64,000 nt of DNA from Rhodococcus sp. UNC23MFCrub1.1 (GTDB lineage: Bacteria > Actinomycetota > Actinomycetes > Mycobacteriales > Mycobacteriaceae), in the NCBI RefSeq assembly GCF_000686025.1, contig NZ_JMLQ01000004.1, positions 372,001-436,000 on the forward strand, written 5' to 3'. The translations under genes were made by a program, and so were the position numbers. The notes beneath the pieces are model-generated. The model did not search any database and had not been told where the DNA came from. It was given only the letters and a program-made list of their open reading frames with translations. Of the stretch, positions 8,459 through 18,193 are shown one piece after another (within the stretch, counting starts at the first letter, position 1; the number at the start of each line of letters is the position of its first letter).

Positions 8459-9154
8459 TCAGCGTCGGTCGACGTGTCCACCGAACACGATGGAGGCGTC
8501 GGCGAGTGCCACGCTCACGGTCGGCGTGCGTCCGTGCAGGTGACCCAGCGGACCGTCCGATGCGAACGTCCACGTCGTCGACAGCGCGCGGGTGGTCGCG
8601 TAGATCGTGTTGCGGGACACGACGGTGCGACCGCCGAGGTGCTGTGCGGTGGTGAGCGGAATGCGCGGCGTGCCCGGTGTGAGTCGGCGCCCGACCCGCG
8701 CGTCGAGCGCCGCGACGGGGGCACCGTCGAACGTCATCGACGCGGTGACATGCGGCCCGCTCGTCTCGCTGCGGAATTCGCCCAGATGCTTCGGTATGGA
8801 CCACAGTTCGCGCCCACCGGTGCGGGACTGCGGACTGTCGACCCAGATGTGCGGGATGGTGGCCATGACGGTGACGCCGCGCCGGACGAGTACCGAGCCG
8901 ATCAACTCGTCGTAGGACAGGACGCCGCCCGAGGTGTAGCGCACGAAGGCCGCGGAGACGACAGCGTGCCCGCCGACCGTCACCAGCCGGGCATCGGCGT
9001 CGGACACGGCGGACACCACGTCCTGCGGGAGCTCGTGGACGGGAACGCGGTAGACCGACACCAGCAGGGTGCCGCCGAGGTACCAGGGCTCCGGCGGATA
9101 CAGCTCGCCGTCCGCGCCGGTGTGCCAGTCCTGCGTCCGCGCCGACTCCGTCAT
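8459..9154 (-). CDS. Acetoacetate decarboxylase family protein
   Basis: 231 residues resembling the acetoacetate decarboxylase (ADC) superfamily: YPPEPWYLGG near the N-terminus, SYDELIGSVLV, and WSIPKHLGEF, where the ADC family carries its Schiff-base lysine (PKHLGE). Many actinobacterial members are uncharacterised and may not decarboxylate acetoacetate. The ATG at 9154 was chosen over GTG 9160 because TACCCT lies 6 nt before it with no Shine-Dalgarno, the leaderless arrangement seen throughout this window. It is divergent from cobD, whose start has the same architecture. Confidence 0.75.
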   Translation of the reverse strand: MTESARTQDWHTGADGELYPPEPWYLGGTLLVSVYRVPVHELPQDVVSAVSDADARLVTVGGHAVVSAAFVRYTSGGVLSYDELIGSVLVRRGVTVMATIPHIWVDSPQSRTGGRELWSIPKHLGEFRSETSGPHVTASMTFDGAPVAALDARVGRRLTPGTPRIPLTTAQHLGGRTVVSRNTIYATTRALSTTWTFASDGPLGHLHGRTPTVSVALADASIVFGGHVDRR

Positions 9155-9224
9155 GCGCACAGGGTATCCGAATACGTGGACGTCCGACTATCTGACCGTG
9201 ACGCGGCGGATAGGATCGCAGACG

Positions 9225-10199
9225 ATGATCACCGCACCCGCCGTCGGAATCGTGTCCGGATACCTCGCCGACCTGATGCTGGGGGATCCACGACGCCGTC
9301 ATCCCGTGGCCGCCTTCGGATCTCTCGCCGCCGCCCTCGAGACGCGGACGTACCGGGACGACCGACTCGCCGGAACCGTCCACACCGCACTGCTCGTCGG
9401 TGGAGCCATCGGCGCGACGGCCGCGGCGGATCGACTCGTGCGCGATCACCCGGTTCCGCGTGCGACGCTGACGGCCGCCGCGGTCTGGGCGTGTCTCGGC
9501 GGAACGACGCTGGCCCGCACGGGTCTCGCGCTGGCCGACGCCCTGGACGCCAACGATCTTCCGGCCGCGCGGGCGATTCTGCCGTCGCTCTGCGGGCGTG
9601 ATCCCGCTCTGCTGGACGACGCGGGCGCGGCGCGGGCGGCGCTCGAATCGGTGGCCGAGAACACCTCGGACGCGACGACGGGCGTGCTCTTCTGGGCCGC
9701 GGTGGCAGGGGCTCCTGGCGCCGTCGGCTACCGCGCCGTCAACACCCTCGACGCGATGATCGGCTACCACTCGCCGCGCTACGAACGGTTCGGATGGTGT
9801 GCCGCCCGGCTCGACGACGTGGTCAACCTGATCCCCGCCCGACTCACCGGACTCCTCACGGCAGCATCGGCGCCGACGGTGGGTGGGACGCCGCGGGACG
9901 CCCTGGCCGCGTGGCGCGCGAGCGCGTCCGACCATCCGAGCCCGAATGCCGGAGTGACCGAGTCGACCGCCGCGGGCGCCCTCGGAGTACGGCTCGGCGG
10001 CGAGACGGCCTACGCGCACGGTGTCGAACAGCGGCCCGTCCTGGGCCGGGGAAGCGTCCCCACGACGAACGATCTGCGGCGTGCGGTGCGCCTGTCGGCC
10101 GCGGTGCAGGCGAGCGCCGCGGCGGTGTCAGCGCTTCTTGCCGTAGCGATCGGTCAGCAGCGTCGTCGACTCGGCCGCGGGCGCCGACTTCCTTCGTAG
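9225..10199 (+). CDS. cobD: Adenosylcobinamide-phosphate synthase
   Basis: 324 residues of the integral membrane CobD/CbiB family, which attaches aminopropanol (phosphate) to adenosylcobyric acid in cobalamin synthesis. Hallmarks are GYLADLMLGDPRRRHPVAAFG at the N-terminus, VAENTSDATTGVLFWAAVAG near 145, YRAVNTLDAMIGYHSPRY near 168 and the HPSPNAGVTESTAAGALGV block near 235. The ATG at 9225 is preceded by TAGGAT (9211-9216) with 8 nt between and no Shine-Dalgarno, so the mRNA is probably leaderless. The stop overlaps the convergent SURF1-like gene by 72 bp. Other cobalamin genes of the window are a CobC-like aminotransferase at 12260 and cobUTS at 47.4-49.8 kb. Confidence 0.95.
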   Translation: MITAPAVGIVSGYLADLMLGDPRRRHPVAAFGSLAAALETRTYRDDRLAGTVHTALLVGGAIGATAAADRLVRDHPVPRATLTAAAVWACLGGTTLARTGLALADALDANDLPAARAILPSLCGRDPALLDDAGAARAALESVAENTSDATTGVLFWAAVAGAPGAVGYRAVNTLDAMIGYHSPRYERFGWCAARLDDVVNLIPARLTGLLTAASAPTVGGTPRDALAAWRASASDHPSPNAGVTESTAAGALGVRLGGETAYAHGVEQRPVLGRGSVPTTNDLRRAVRLSAAVQASAAAVSALLAVAIGQQRRRLGRGRRLPS

Positions 10200-11042
10200 G
10201 CCTCGCCGCGGCTTCAGCAGCGCGTCCAGTCCGTCGTCGTACTCGTCGGGAGCGGCGGTGGGCTCGAGATCGTCGCTCGGTTCGAGATCGTCACTCGACT
10301 CGGCGTTGCCACGCCGCCGTTCCTTGATCTCGGCGCGCACGAAGTACGCCAGACCCAGCGGAGCCATGATGCCGAACGCCAGCCACTGCAACCCGTAGGA
10401 CAGGTAAGGCCCGGCGTCGAGCTGCGGCAGCGCGAGAACACCGAGACCGCCGGGCTGCGCGTCGGCGAGCTGCACGTACCCGTCGACCGGATCGGTGCCG
10501 GTCAACTCACCGACCTGGGCGGGCGTGATCGTGTAGACCTGCGGGACCCCGGGGCCGGCGACGGCGGGCTTGTCCGGAACCGACGGTTCCGAGACGCGCA
10601 GGCGGCCCTCCAGCGTGACGGTGCCGGCCGGCGGGGGATCGAAGGTCGGGACGTCGATACCCGTGGTGGGCAGCACGTAGCCGCGGTTCACCAGGATCGT
10701 GGGCCCGGCGTCGGTGACGAACGGGGTGAGGACCTCGAAGGCCGGGGTGTCGTCGACGCTGCGCAGGCGGACCACCACATCGCTGTCGGCGTCGTACGTC
10801 CCGGTGACCACGACCCGTCGCCAGTCGTCCTCGGGGGCGACGACCTGCTCGGTCAACAGGTCGGCAGCATCGACCGGTTCCGCGTCGAAGGAGCGGCTGA
10901 TCTGCTCGTTCCGCGCCGACGTGGTGGTGTTCTTGCCCAGTTGCCAGGGCGCGAGAACGGAGAAGCAGAGGTACGCGAAGAGGATGACGACAGCCGCGAG
11001 TGCCAACCACCCGGGACGGAGAAGGAACGACAGTCGGCGCAC
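10128..11042 (-). CDS. SURF1-family cytochrome oxidase assembly protein
   Basis: 304 residues. Two membrane spans (near residues 10-28, LALAAVVILFAYLCFSVLAP, and 215-235) flank an extracytoplasmic domain with SURF1 features: WQLGKN after TM1, RRVVVTGTYD, TILVNRGYVLP, and the YLSYGLQWLAFGIMAPLGLAYF block at TM2. SURF1 helps assemble haem a3/CuB oxidase, matching the aa3 oxidase genes at 55-63 kb. A long charged cytoplasmic tail follows with a repeated SSDDLEP/PSDDLEP. The GTG at 11042 lies 8 nt after TACGCT, suggesting a leaderless start. Confidence 0.85.
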   Translation of the reverse strand: MRRLSFLLRPGWLALAAVVILFAYLCFSVLAPWQLGKNTTTSARNEQISRSFDAEPVDAADLLTEQVVAPEDDWRRVVVTGTYDADSDVVVRLRSVDDTPAFEVLTPFVTDAGPTILVNRGYVLPTTGIDVPTFDPPPAGTVTLEGRLRVSEPSVPDKPAVAGPGVPQVYTITPAQVGELTGTDPVDGYVQLADAQPGGLGVLALPQLDAGPYLSYGLQWLAFGIMAPLGLAYFVRAEIKERRRGNAESSDDLEPSDDLEPTAAPDEYDDGLDALLKPRRGLRRKSAPAAESTTLLTDRYGKKR

Positions 11043-11079
11043 GACTACACAGCGTAGTCGTCGCGTCGCGACGGGGGTG

Positions 11080-11538
11080 TCAGTGCTGCGTGAGGGCCTC
11101 GAGTAGACCGGGGACGGCCGCCTCGATCTGCTCGCGCACCGTCCGGAAGTCGCCGTCGTCGCCGTAGTACGGATCGGCCACCGAGTCGGAATCGGCGTCC
11201 GGGTCGAACGAGCGCAGCAGTGCCAGCCGGTCCGCGGGGACGCCGAGGCGACGGAGGTCGCGCTCGTGAGTTCGATCCAGCGCGACGACGAGGTCCGCAC
11301 CCAGGATCTCGGCATCGACGGTGCGGGCGCGATGGGCCGACGGGTAGCCGTGCGACTCCAGCTCGGCAGCGGCGCGCGGGTCGGCGGCGTCGCCGACGTG
11401 CCAGTCGCCCGTGCCGGCGCTGGTGACGCGCACCCGGTCGTCCATCCCGGCATCCGCGAGGGCCTGCGTCACGATCTTCTCGGCCATCGGCGACCGACAG
11501 ATGTTGCCCGTGCAGACGAAGGTCACGTGCACCGTCAT
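11080..11538 (-). CDS. ptpA: Low-molecular-weight protein tyrosine phosphatase
   Basis: 152 residues. The catalytic P-loop is C9-TGNIC-R15-S near the N-terminus and the general acid lies in DPYYGDD (about D122). It removes phosphate from phosphotyrosine. In M. tuberculosis the orthologue is secreted and partnered with PtkA; in a probable saprophyte the targets are unknown. Its ATG overlaps the stop of the upstream HAD gene (ATGA, 11535-11538), so the two are translationally coupled. Confidence 0.94.
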   Translation of the reverse strand: MTVHVTFVCTGNICRSPMAEKIVTQALADAGMDDRVRVTSAGTGDWHVGDAADPRAAAELESHGYPSAHRARTVDAEILGADLVVALDRTHERDLRRLGVPADRLALLRSFDPDADSDSVADPYYGDDGDFRTVREQIEAAVPGLLEALTQH

Positions 11539-12224
11539 GCCGCGTCCGTCGTGAGCGAGGAGAGCAGCGTGGTGAGTTCCGCCGCCGATCCGACGGACCA
11601 CGAGGCCGCGTCGTGCTCGGACTCGAATCCGTATCCCCACCGGACCAGGACGACGGGGATGCCCCAGTGCCCGGCGCCGAACACGTCGTGGTCGCGGTCG
11701 CCGACCATCACCACCGACGCGGTACCGCCCTCGGCCGTGGACCGAGCCGGGCGCCCCACCTGCTCGAGTGCGCGCGCGACGACGTCCGCCTTGGACCGGC
11801 GGCTGCCGTCGTCGCTGGCGCCCGCGATGAAGCGGAAGTAGTCGGCCAGGCCGAAGTGTTCGAGAATGCGCCGTGCGAATCGTTCGTTCTTCGACGTCGC
11901 GACCGCCATCGGGACACCGGCGGCCACGAGCGCGTCCAGCACGTCGACGATGCCCTCGTACACCCGGTTCTCGGACCAGCCGCGGCTGTCGTAGTACTCC
12001 GTGTAGGCGGCGCGGGCGCGCTCGACCCTGTCCTCGTCGAGACCGAGGGACCGGAACGTGTCGATCATCGGCGGACCGATGACGTGCGCCCGGACGTCGT
12101 CGCCGGGCGGCGGGCTCCCCACCGTCGCGAGCGCGTGATCGAAACCGGCGAGAATGCCGGGTGCGGAATCGGTGAGCGTGCCGTCGAGGTCGAAGAGGAC
12201 GAGGTCGACGGCTGTGGTGGACAT
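11535..12224 (-). CDS. ptkA: HAD-superfamily protein, PtkA-like
   Basis: 229 residues of the HAD superfamily: motif I FDLDGTLTD at residue 11, motif II as AVATSKN, motif III Lys in RRSKADVVARAL, and motif IV MVGDRDHDVFGAG. In mycobacteria the gene upstream of ptpA encodes PtkA, a HAD-fold protein reported as a tyrosine kinase. This protein lacks a long N-terminal extension, and by sequence alone a phosphoglycolate-phosphatase-like activity is equally possible. A perfect TATACT lies 7 nt before the ATG, indicating a leaderless promoter that drives ptkA-ptpA and is divergent from cobC. Confidence 0.85.
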   Translation of the reverse strand: MSTTAVDLVLFDLDGTLTDSAPGILAGFDHALATVGSPPPGDDVRAHVIGPPMIDTFRSLGLDEDRVERARAAYTEYYDSRGWSENRVYEGIVDVLDALVAAGVPMAVATSKNERFARRILEHFGLADYFRFIAGASDDGSRRSKADVVARALEQVGRPARSTAEGGTASVVMVGDRDHDVFGAGHWGIPVVLVRWGYGFESEHDAASWSVGSAAELTTLLSSLTTDAA

Positions 12225-12259
12225 GGGGGTCAGTATATGGAGCGCCTACAGTCACCCGA

Positions 12260-13321
12260 GTGACAGGCGACGCCCGTATCGATCCGCTGCTTCGCCACCA
12301 CGGCGACGTGGAGGTCGAGGCGGGCATGCTCGACTTCGCGGTGAACGTTCGTGGGTCCCGGCCCCCCGAGTGGTTGCGGCGCAGACTGATCGAGGCCGTC
12401 GACCGACTCGCGGCGTATCCGTCCGAGGCCGAGGACCGGCGGGTTCGCGACCGAGTGGCGTTGCGCCACGGTCGATCTCCGGACGAGGTGCTGTTGCTCG
12501 CCGGAGCGGCCGAAGGATTCGCGATGCTGCCCCGGCTGCGCCCGCGCCTCGCCGCGGTCGTCCACCCGTCCTTCACCGAGCCGGAGTTCGCCCTGCGCAG
12601 TGCCGACGTCCCGGTGCATCGGGTCGTCCTGCCCGCGCCGTACCGGCTCGTCGACGCCGCCGTTCCGCACGACGCCGACCTGGTGGTGCTGGGCAATCCC
12701 ACCAACCCGACGTCCATCGGCCATCCCCGCGCGGACGTGCTCGCACTCCGGGCGGAGGGACGCGTGCTCGTCGTGGACGAGGCATTCGCCGACACCGTGC
12801 CCGGCGAGCCCGAGTCCCTGGCGTCGCAGTCTCGTCCCGACGTGGTGGTGCTGCGCAGCCTCACCAAGTCGTTCGCCCTCGCGGGGCTGCGGTGCGGGTA
12901 CGCGCTGGGAGCGCCGGACGTCCTCGCCACACTGAACCGGGGCCGACCCCACTGGCCGCTGGGCACCCTGCAGCTGGCCGCGATCGAGGCGTGCTGCGAA
13001 CCCGACGCCGTCGCGTCCGTGGACGCCGACGCGCTCGTGCTCGCCCGCGAGCGGCAGTACCTCGTCGAACGGCTCCGCGTACTCGGGGTGGAGGTGACGG
13101 CACCGGCGACGGCGTCGTTCGTGCTCGTCCGCGCGGAGAACGGCGCAGCGATCCGGGCCGCGTTGCGGGACCGCGGTGTCGCGGTCCGCCGAGGCGACAC
13201 CTTTCCCGGCCTCGGCCCGGATCACCTGCGGATCGCGGTGCGGGGCGCGGACTCCGTCGACCGACTCGCCGACGCGTGGGGTGACGTGGTGCGCGAGATG
13301 GGCACACCTAGGGTCGAGTGA
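12260..13321 (+). CDS. cobC: CobC-like aminotransferase (threonine-phosphate decarboxylase family)
   Basis: 353 residues, fold type I PLP enzyme. Visible are [12 protein letters not shown] (about 141), VVDEAFAD (171) and the PLP-binding K203 in [18 protein letters not shown]. It resembles the actinobacterial cobC gene, annotated as making aminopropanol phosphate for the cobalamin loop; it could instead act as a histidinol-phosphate-type aminotransferase. The GTG start lies 7 nt after TACAGT (12247-12252), a leaderless arrangement. Its stop overlaps the next start (TGATG), coupling it to NIF3. Confidence 0.88.
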   Translation: MTGDARIDPLLRHHGDVEVEAGMLDFAVNVRGSRPPEWLRRRLIEAVDRLAAYPSEAEDRRVRDRVALRHGRSPDEVLLLAGAAEGFAMLPRLRPRLAAVVHPSFTEPEFALRSADVPVHRVVLPAPYRLVDAAVPHDADLVVLGNPTNPTSIGHPRADVLALRAEGRVLVVDEAFADTVPGEPESLASQSRPDVVVLRSLTKSFALAGLRCGYALGAPDVLATLNRGRPHWPLGTLQLAAIEACCEPDAVASVDADALVLARERQYLVERLRVLGVEVTAPATASFVLVRAENGAAIRAALRDRGVAVRRGDTFPGLGPDHLRIAVRGADSVDRLADAWGDVVREMGTPRVE

Positions 13322-14481
13322 TGGCATCGACGGGAACCGCAGCGCCCACCCTGGCCGAGATCATCGACGTGCTCGACGCGGCGTACCCGCCCCGGCTCGC
13401 CGAGAGCTGGGACTCGGTCGGTCTGGTGTGCGGCGATCCCGCGAACTCCGTGACCACCGTGATGTTCGCCGTCGACGCCACGGCCGCCGTCGTGGACGAG
13501 GCGATCACCGCCGGTGCCGATCTGCTCGTGGTGCACCACCCACTGCTGCTGCGCGGTGTCGACACAGTCGGTGCCCACACGCCCAAGGGCGCGTTGGTGC
13601 ATCGCCTGATCACGGCGGGGTGCGCTCTGTTCACCGCCCACACCAACGCGGACTCGGCGCAGCCCGGGGTGTCCGACGCGCTGGCGACACTGCTGGGCCT
13701 CACCGATCTGCGCCCGCTCGACGAGAAGTCGGACGGGGGCCTCGACAAGTGGGGTGTGTACGTCCCGGTGGCCGACGCCCCCGCTGTGCGGCAGGCCATG
13801 TTCGACGCGGGCGGCGGGTCGATCGGCGACTACCGCGAGTGCAGCTGGAGCGTCGTGGGCGACGGCCAGTTCCGTCCCGTCGACGACGCGCGGCCGGCGA
13901 TCGGCACCGTCGGCACCGTCGAGTCGGTCGAGGAACGGCGCGTCGAGATGGTCGCTCCGCGCTCTGCACGCGCTGCCGTTCTCACCGCGCTGCGCTCGGC
14001 GCACCCCTACGAGGAAGTGGCGTTCGACGTCGTCGAGACGGCCGGGTTGCCGACCGACTGCGGGCTGGGCCGGATCGGGACGCTGGCCGAGCCGATGTCG
14101 TTGCGCGCCTTCGCCGACCGCGTCGGCAGCCGGCTCCCGTCCACTGCCTGGGGAGTGCGCGCCGCCGGCGACCCGGACGCGACGATCCGGCGGGTGGCCG
14201 TGTGCGGTGGATCCGGGGACTCGATGCTCGGCGCCGTCACCGCAGCGGGTGTCGATGCCTACGTGACCTCCGACCTGCGACACCACGTGGCGGACGAACA
14301 CCTGCGGGCCGGCGGACCCGCGCTGATCGACGTCGCGCACTGGGCGGGGGAGTTCCCGTGGTGCGCCCAGGCGCGCGACCTGCTGGACAGCGCGTTCGGT
14401 GATCGCGACGGCTGGACCACCCGGACACTGACGATCAGAACGGATCCGTGGAGCATCGGCGTCCGTCCCCCGCAGGACTAG
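13321..14481 (+). CDS. NIF3 / DUF34 family metal-binding protein
   Basis: 386 residues. The NIF3 fold is marked by [13 protein letters not shown] near the N-terminus, the metal-binding [14 protein letters not shown] (about 62), TAHTNAD (about 105) and the C-terminal [13 protein letters not shown] plus [15 protein letters not shown]-like insertion occupies the middle. Family members are often called GTP cyclohydrolase I type 2, but the true activity is unsettled. The ATG at 13321 overlaps the cobC stop by 1 nt, and TAGGGT also lies 6 nt upstream, so an internal promoter is possible. Confidence 0.9.
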   Translation: MASTGTAAPTLAEIIDVLDAAYPPRLAESWDSVGLVCGDPANSVTTVMFAVDATAAVVDEAITAGADLLVVHHPLLLRGVDTVGAHTPKGALVHRLITAGCALFTAHTNADSAQPGVSDALATLLGLTDLRPLDEKSDGGLDKWGVYVPVADAPAVRQAMFDAGGGSIGDYRECSWSVVGDGQFRPVDDARPAIGTVGTVESVEERRVEMVAPRSARAAVLTALRSAHPYEEVAFDVVETAGLPTDCGLGRIGTLAEPMSLRAFADRVGSRLPSTAWGVRAAGDPDATIRRVAVCGGSGDSMLGAVTAAGVDAYVTSDLRHHVADEHLRAGGPALIDVAHWAGEFPWCAQARDLLDSAFGDRDGWTTRTLTIRTDPWSIGVRPPQD

Positions 14482-14494
14482 TACCGTGACACGC

Positions 14495-15232
14495 GTGAAC
14501 GTCGACCCGAAGATCCAGCTCTCCCTCCTCGACCTGGCCGCCATGGACACCGAACTGGCCCAGCTCGCACACCGTCGACGCACTCTTCCCGAGCAGGTCG
14601 AGCTCGATGCACTCGAACGCGAGCGGATCGACCGCAAGGACGCAGCCGTGGGCGTGCAGATCTCGCTCGACGATCTGGACCGGGACATTCGCAAGCTCGA
14701 GGGCGAGGTCGACGCCGTGCGCCGCCGCGAGGAGAAGGACCGCGCTGCGCTGGCCTCCGGCGCGGCTCCCGCGAAGCAGCTCAGCGAACTCCAGCACGAG
14801 CTGGGCAGCCTCGAGCGCCGCCGCGGCATCCTCGAGGACGAGTTGCTCGAGGTCATGGAGCAGCGCGAGGCGTCGCAGAGCGACTACGAGCACGCCGGTG
14901 CCAATCTGACACAGGTCGAGGACACGATCGTCGACGCCACCCGTCGACGCGACGACGCGCTCGCCGACGTCGAGAACGCCGAGCGCACTCGGTCGGCGCA
15001 GCGCGAGGAGCTCGCCGCGCAGCTGCCCGCCGAGGTGTCCGCGATGTACGAGAAGCAGCGTGAGAGGTCGGGCATCGGTGCGGCCCTGCTGCGTGGTCGG
15101 CGCTGCGGTGCGTGCCGGATCGAGCTGGATCGCGGCGAGATCGCGCGCATCGCCGGCACCGCGCCCGACGTGGTCGTGCGGTGCTCGGAGTGCAACGCGA
15201 TCCTGGTGCGCACCAACGAGTCCGGTCTGTGA
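14495..15232 (+). CDS. CT398-like coiled-coil zinc-ribbon protein
   Basis: 245 residues. A long antiparallel coiled coil (residues 10-180, heptad-rich with ELAQLAHRRRTLPEQ) is followed by a C-terminal zinc ribbon: CGAC near 202 and CSEC near 230. Such proteins are thought to bind nucleic acid or act as chaperones; the function is not established. The GTG at 14495 was preferred to GTG 14486 because TACCGT (14482-14487) lies 7 nt before it. The stop overlaps the next start as GTGA (15229-15232). Confidence 0.88.
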   Translation: MNVDPKIQLSLLDLAAMDTELAQLAHRRRTLPEQVELDALERERIDRKDAAVGVQISLDDLDRDIRKLEGEVDAVRRREEKDRAALASGAAPAKQLSELQHELGSLERRRGILEDELLEVMEQREASQSDYEHAGANLTQVEDTIVDATRRRDDALADVENAERTRSAQREELAAQLPAEVSAMYEKQRERSGIGAALLRGRRCGACRIELDRGEIARIAGTAPDVVVRCSECNAILVRTNESGL

Positions 15233-16341
15233 GTCCCCATCCCGACTCCGTCCTGGTGGAGGCCGACGGGGGATCGCGAGGCAACCCCGGGCCCGCCGGC
15301 TACGGAGCCGTCGTGTGGGACGCGGCGCGAGCCACGGTGTTGGCCGAGCGCCGCGAACACCTGGGAGTGGTGACGAACAACGTCGCCGAGTACCGCGGAC
15401 TGATCGCCGGTCTCGAGGCGGCCCGCGAACTCGGGGCCTCGCGCGTCTCGGTGCGGATGGACTCCAAGCTGGTGGTCGAGCAGATGTCCGGCCGCTGGAA
15501 GGTCAAGCACCCGGACATGATTCCGCTGCGCGCGCGAGCAGCCGCTGTCGCGGACACGTTCGACGACGTGCAGTACGCGTGGATTCCGCGTGCCGAGAAC
15601 TCGCATGCCGACCGGCTGGCCAACCAGGCGATGGACGGTGAGGACGCGCTGCTCACCGGTGCGGCCGAGGTCGCGAGCGCGCCGACGCCGGTGTCGGAAC
15701 GGCCTGCCTGGCAGTCCGTCTCGGGTGCCGCGACCCGCACGATCCTGCTGCGGCACGGCCAGACCGCCCTGTCGGTGGATCGTCGGTACTCCGGCCGAGG
15801 CAACCCGGAGCTCACCGAGCTCGGGCGAGCGCAGGCGGCGGCCGCGGCGCAGCGTGTCGCACTGCTGGGCGGCGTCGACGTCGTCCTGAGCTCACCGCTG
15901 GGCCGGGCGTTCGACACCGCGTCGGCCGTCTCCCGCGCGATCGACGTCCCCGTCACCGTCGTCGAGGATCTGACGGAGACGGACTTCGGCGAGTGGGAGG
16001 GCCTCACCTTCCTCGAGGCCACCGAGCGCGATCCCGAGCTGCATCGGCGGTGGATGGGCGACACGTCCGTCGCGCCTCCCGGCGGCGAGAGCTTCGATGC
16101 CGTCCTCGAACGGGTGCGTCGGGTCCGCGAACACATCGCGACCGAGTACGCGGGGAAGACCGTCGTCGTGGTCTCGCACGTGACGCCCATCAAGACGCTC
16201 CTGCAGCTCGGCCTGGACGTCGGCCCGTCGATCCTCTACCGGATGCACCTCGACCTGGCGTCCATCAGCATCGTCGACTGGTTCGACGACGACGCGGCCT
16301 CCGTACGCCTGGTGAACGACACGTCATTCCTCTGGACCTGA
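15229..16341 (+). CDS. Bifunctional RNase HI / acid phosphatase
   Basis: 370 residues, two-domain fusion. Residues 1-140 are RNase HI, with the catalytic acidic residues in VEADGGSRGNPGPAG, NVAEYRGLIAGLEAA, RMDSKLVVEQM and the distal Asp of ENSHADRLANQAMD. Residues 165-370 are a histidine phosphatase domain with LRHGQTALSV, SPLGRAFDTA, DFGEWEG and the second His in VVVSHVTPIKTL. The mycobacterial homologue (Rv2228c) combines RNase H with a CobC/alpha-ribazole-phosphatase-like domain. It starts in a GTGA overlap with the zinc-ribbon gene, so the cobC-NIF3-zinc ribbon-RNase H set is one operon. Confidence 0.95.
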   Translation: MSPHPDSVLVEADGGSRGNPGPAGYGAVVWDAARATVLAERREHLGVVTNNVAEYRGLIAGLEAARELGASRVSVRMDSKLVVEQMSGRWKVKHPDMIPLRARAAAVADTFDDVQYAWIPRAENSHADRLANQAMDGEDALLTGAAEVASAPTPVSERPAWQSVSGAATRTILLRHGQTALSVDRRYSGRGNPELTELGRAQAAAAAQRVALLGGVDVVLSSPLGRAFDTASAVSRAIDVPVTVVEDLTETDFGEWEGLTFLEATERDPELHRRWMGDTSVAPPGGESFDAVLERVRRVREHIATEYAGKTVVVVSHVTPIKTLLQLGLDVGPSILYRMHLDLASISIVDWFDDDAASVRLVNDTSFLWT

Positions 16342-16344
16342 CCC

Positions 16345-17613
16345 CTACACCTGCAGGGCGAGCCACAGGGCGACGGTCGCCGCGACCACGGTGATCGGTG
16401 TGGTCACCAGACCCACCACGGTGAACGTCCGCAGGCTCGGCGGCTCGCCCTCCGCGCGAGCCACGCGGCGCCACAACATGATCGCGAGCGACCCGACGTA
16501 GGTGAGGTTGGGCCCGAGGTTGACGCCGATCAGCATGGCGAGCAGCGCGCCCACCGGTGCAGCGCCTGTCGTCGACGTCAGTGCGGCGAGCAGCAGCAGC
16601 GTCGCGGGCAGGTTGTTGAGCACGTTGGAGGCGACCGCGGCCACCGCGGCGACGGTCAGGAGCGCGAGCAGCGTGGACGACGTCGGCAGGATCTCGGTGA
16701 CGGCCTCGCCCACCGGACCCCCGGCGAGTCCCGCGACCACCACTCCGAGCGCGAAGACGAACACGCAGAACCAGAGATCGAGTGCACGCACGATCGCGAC
16801 GGGAGTCGTCTCGGACCGGCGCAGCGCAGGAACGGCGAGCACGATCGCGGCCGCCGCGGCCACCCACACCGGTTCGAGGCCGAGCGACCCACTGATCGCG
16901 AAACCCACCAGAGCGCAGCCGATCACGACGAGGGCGAGCGTCGGCGCCGCCACGGACGGACCGTCGTCCTGCGGCGGGTTCTCCACCTCGCGCAGGTCGC
17001 CGCGGAACAACCAACGGAACGCCGCGTACTCGAGCGCGATCGCGACGAGCCACGGCGCTGCCATCAACGCGGTGAAGTGCAGGAACGACAGACCGGTGGC
17101 CGAGAACACCAGCAGGTTGGTCAGATTCGAGACCGGCAGCAGCGTGGAGGCCGAGTTCGACAGGTGTGCCACCGCATACGACGCCGGCCGTGGCGACATC
17201 CCGGCGCGGCGGGCGGCGGCGATGACGACCGGGGTGAGCAGGACGACCGTCGCGTCGAGACTGAGCACTGCCGTGGTGAGGGACGCGGTGACGAACACGA
17301 GCATCAGGAGCCGCGTGGGGGAGGATCGCGACCGGGCGTGCAGGACGGACGCGATCCACGTGAACACACCGTGCGCGTCGGCGAGGTGAGCGAGAGCCAG
17401 GATCGCCGCGAGGAACGCCACCGTGGGGGCGAGCTCCGCCGTCTCCTCGAGTGCGTCGCTCGTCGACACGACTCCGAGCAGGATCGCCAGTGCCGCGGCC
17501 GGAACGGCGATGGTGGCCTCGGGGAGTCCGCGAGGGCGAGCGATGGCGAAGACCAGGACGGCAGCCACCAGCAGCGCGGCCACGACGGTCCGCGCGGTGG
17601 AATCGGTGATCAC
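16345..17613 (-). CDS. ArsB/SLC13-like ion permease
   Basis: 422 residues with 10-12 hydrophobic segments. Features of the ion transporter superfamily are ATVVLLTPVVIAAARR, the SNSASTLLPVSNLTNLLV hairpin (about 158) and the repeat-related ASNVLNNLPATLLLLAAL plus GVNLGPNLTYVGSLAIMLW near the C-terminus, typical of ArsB/ArsP-type arsenite or Na+/carboxylate permeases. No arsR or arsC is nearby, so arsenite is only one option. The GTG at 17613 overlaps the DUF1697 stop (GTGA), so the two genes are co-translated. Confidence 0.85.
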   Translation of the reverse strand: MITDSTARTVVAALLVAAVLVFAIARPRGLPEATIAVPAAALAILLGVVSTSDALEETAELAPTVAFLAAILALAHLADAHGVFTWIASVLHARSRSSPTRLLMLVFVTASLTTAVLSLDATVVLLTPVVIAAARRAGMSPRPASYAVAHLSNSASTLLPVSNLTNLLVFSATGLSFLHFTALMAAPWLVAIALEYAAFRWLFRGDLREVENPPQDDGPSVAAPTLALVVIGCALVGFAISGSLGLEPVWVAAAAAIVLAVPALRRSETTPVAIVRALDLWFCVFVFALGVVVAGLAGGPVGEAVTEILPTSSTLLALLTVAAVAAVASNVLNNLPATLLLLAALTSTTGAAPVGALLAMLIGVNLGPNLTYVGSLAIMLWRRVARAEGEPPSLRTFTVVGLVTTPITVVAATVALWLALQV

Positions 17614-18137
17614 GCGAGGATCTTGCGCAGCGTGCGGAGGTTTCGCGTGGTCGTCGTCGACTTGTAGGACGCGCGCGCACTGGCCTTGCCGACGACGCTG
17701 GACAGGGTGTCACCGCGCACGACCTCCCAGAACAGGACGCGATGGGGCCCGAGTGTAGACCTCTCGACGGCAGGGTCGGCCGTCTCGCCGATCGCCGCGA
17801 GATCGGTGGTGGACACACCATCCGTCGAGAAGATCACGTAAGGGTGGCGTACCGCCTCGTCGGTCTCCCACGGGAAGGCGGCGACGATCTCGGCGAGCTG
17901 CTCCACGGTCACGACCACCACCCACGCCTCGTAGCCGAAGGCCTGCCGCAGGACGCCCTCCACGTCGGAGCGCACCACGGCCGGGTCCTGCGTCGTCGCG
18001 GTGAGCACCACGTTGCCCGACGCGAGAACGGTGCGCACCGCGGTGTATCCGGCGTCCTCCAGCGACGACCGCAGGGCCGCCATGGAGATGCGGATGCCGC
18101 CGACGTTGATGCCGCGCAGGAGGACGACGAAGGTCAT
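17610..18137 (-). CDS. DUF1697 protein
   Basis: 175 residues. The hallmark start FVVLLRGINVGGIRISMAAL and the C-terminal TTTTRNLRTLRKIL identify the DUF1697 family, widespread in bacteria and of unknown function. The ATG at 18137 lies 7 nt downstream of TAGAGT (complement 18145-18150), indicating a leaderless mRNA. It is the first gene of a two-gene operon with the permease. Confidence 0.9.
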   Translation of the reverse strand: MTFVVLLRGINVGGIRISMAALRSSLEDAGYTAVRTVLASGNVVLTATTQDPAVVRSDVEGVLRQAFGYEAWVVVVTVEQLAEIVAAFPWETDEAVRHPYVIFSTDGVSTTDLAAIGETADPAVERSTLGPHRVLFWEVVRGDTLSSVVGKASARASYKSTTTTRNLRTLRKILA

Positions 18138-18193
18138 GCGCGTGACTCTAGATCCCCGGTCCGACCGTCCGTCCGCTCGGCACACCCACCCCC

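Noticed and set aside
9155-9224. Cobalamin riboswitch before cobD
   Set aside because: The gap to the divergent gene is only 70 bp, lacks B12-box sequences and carries a leaderless-type promoter.
11080-13200. 706-codon minus-strand frame spanning ptpA and the cobC antisense
   Set aside because: Only the last 152 codons are the ptpA protein; the rest is the shadow of ptkA in another frame and of cobC.
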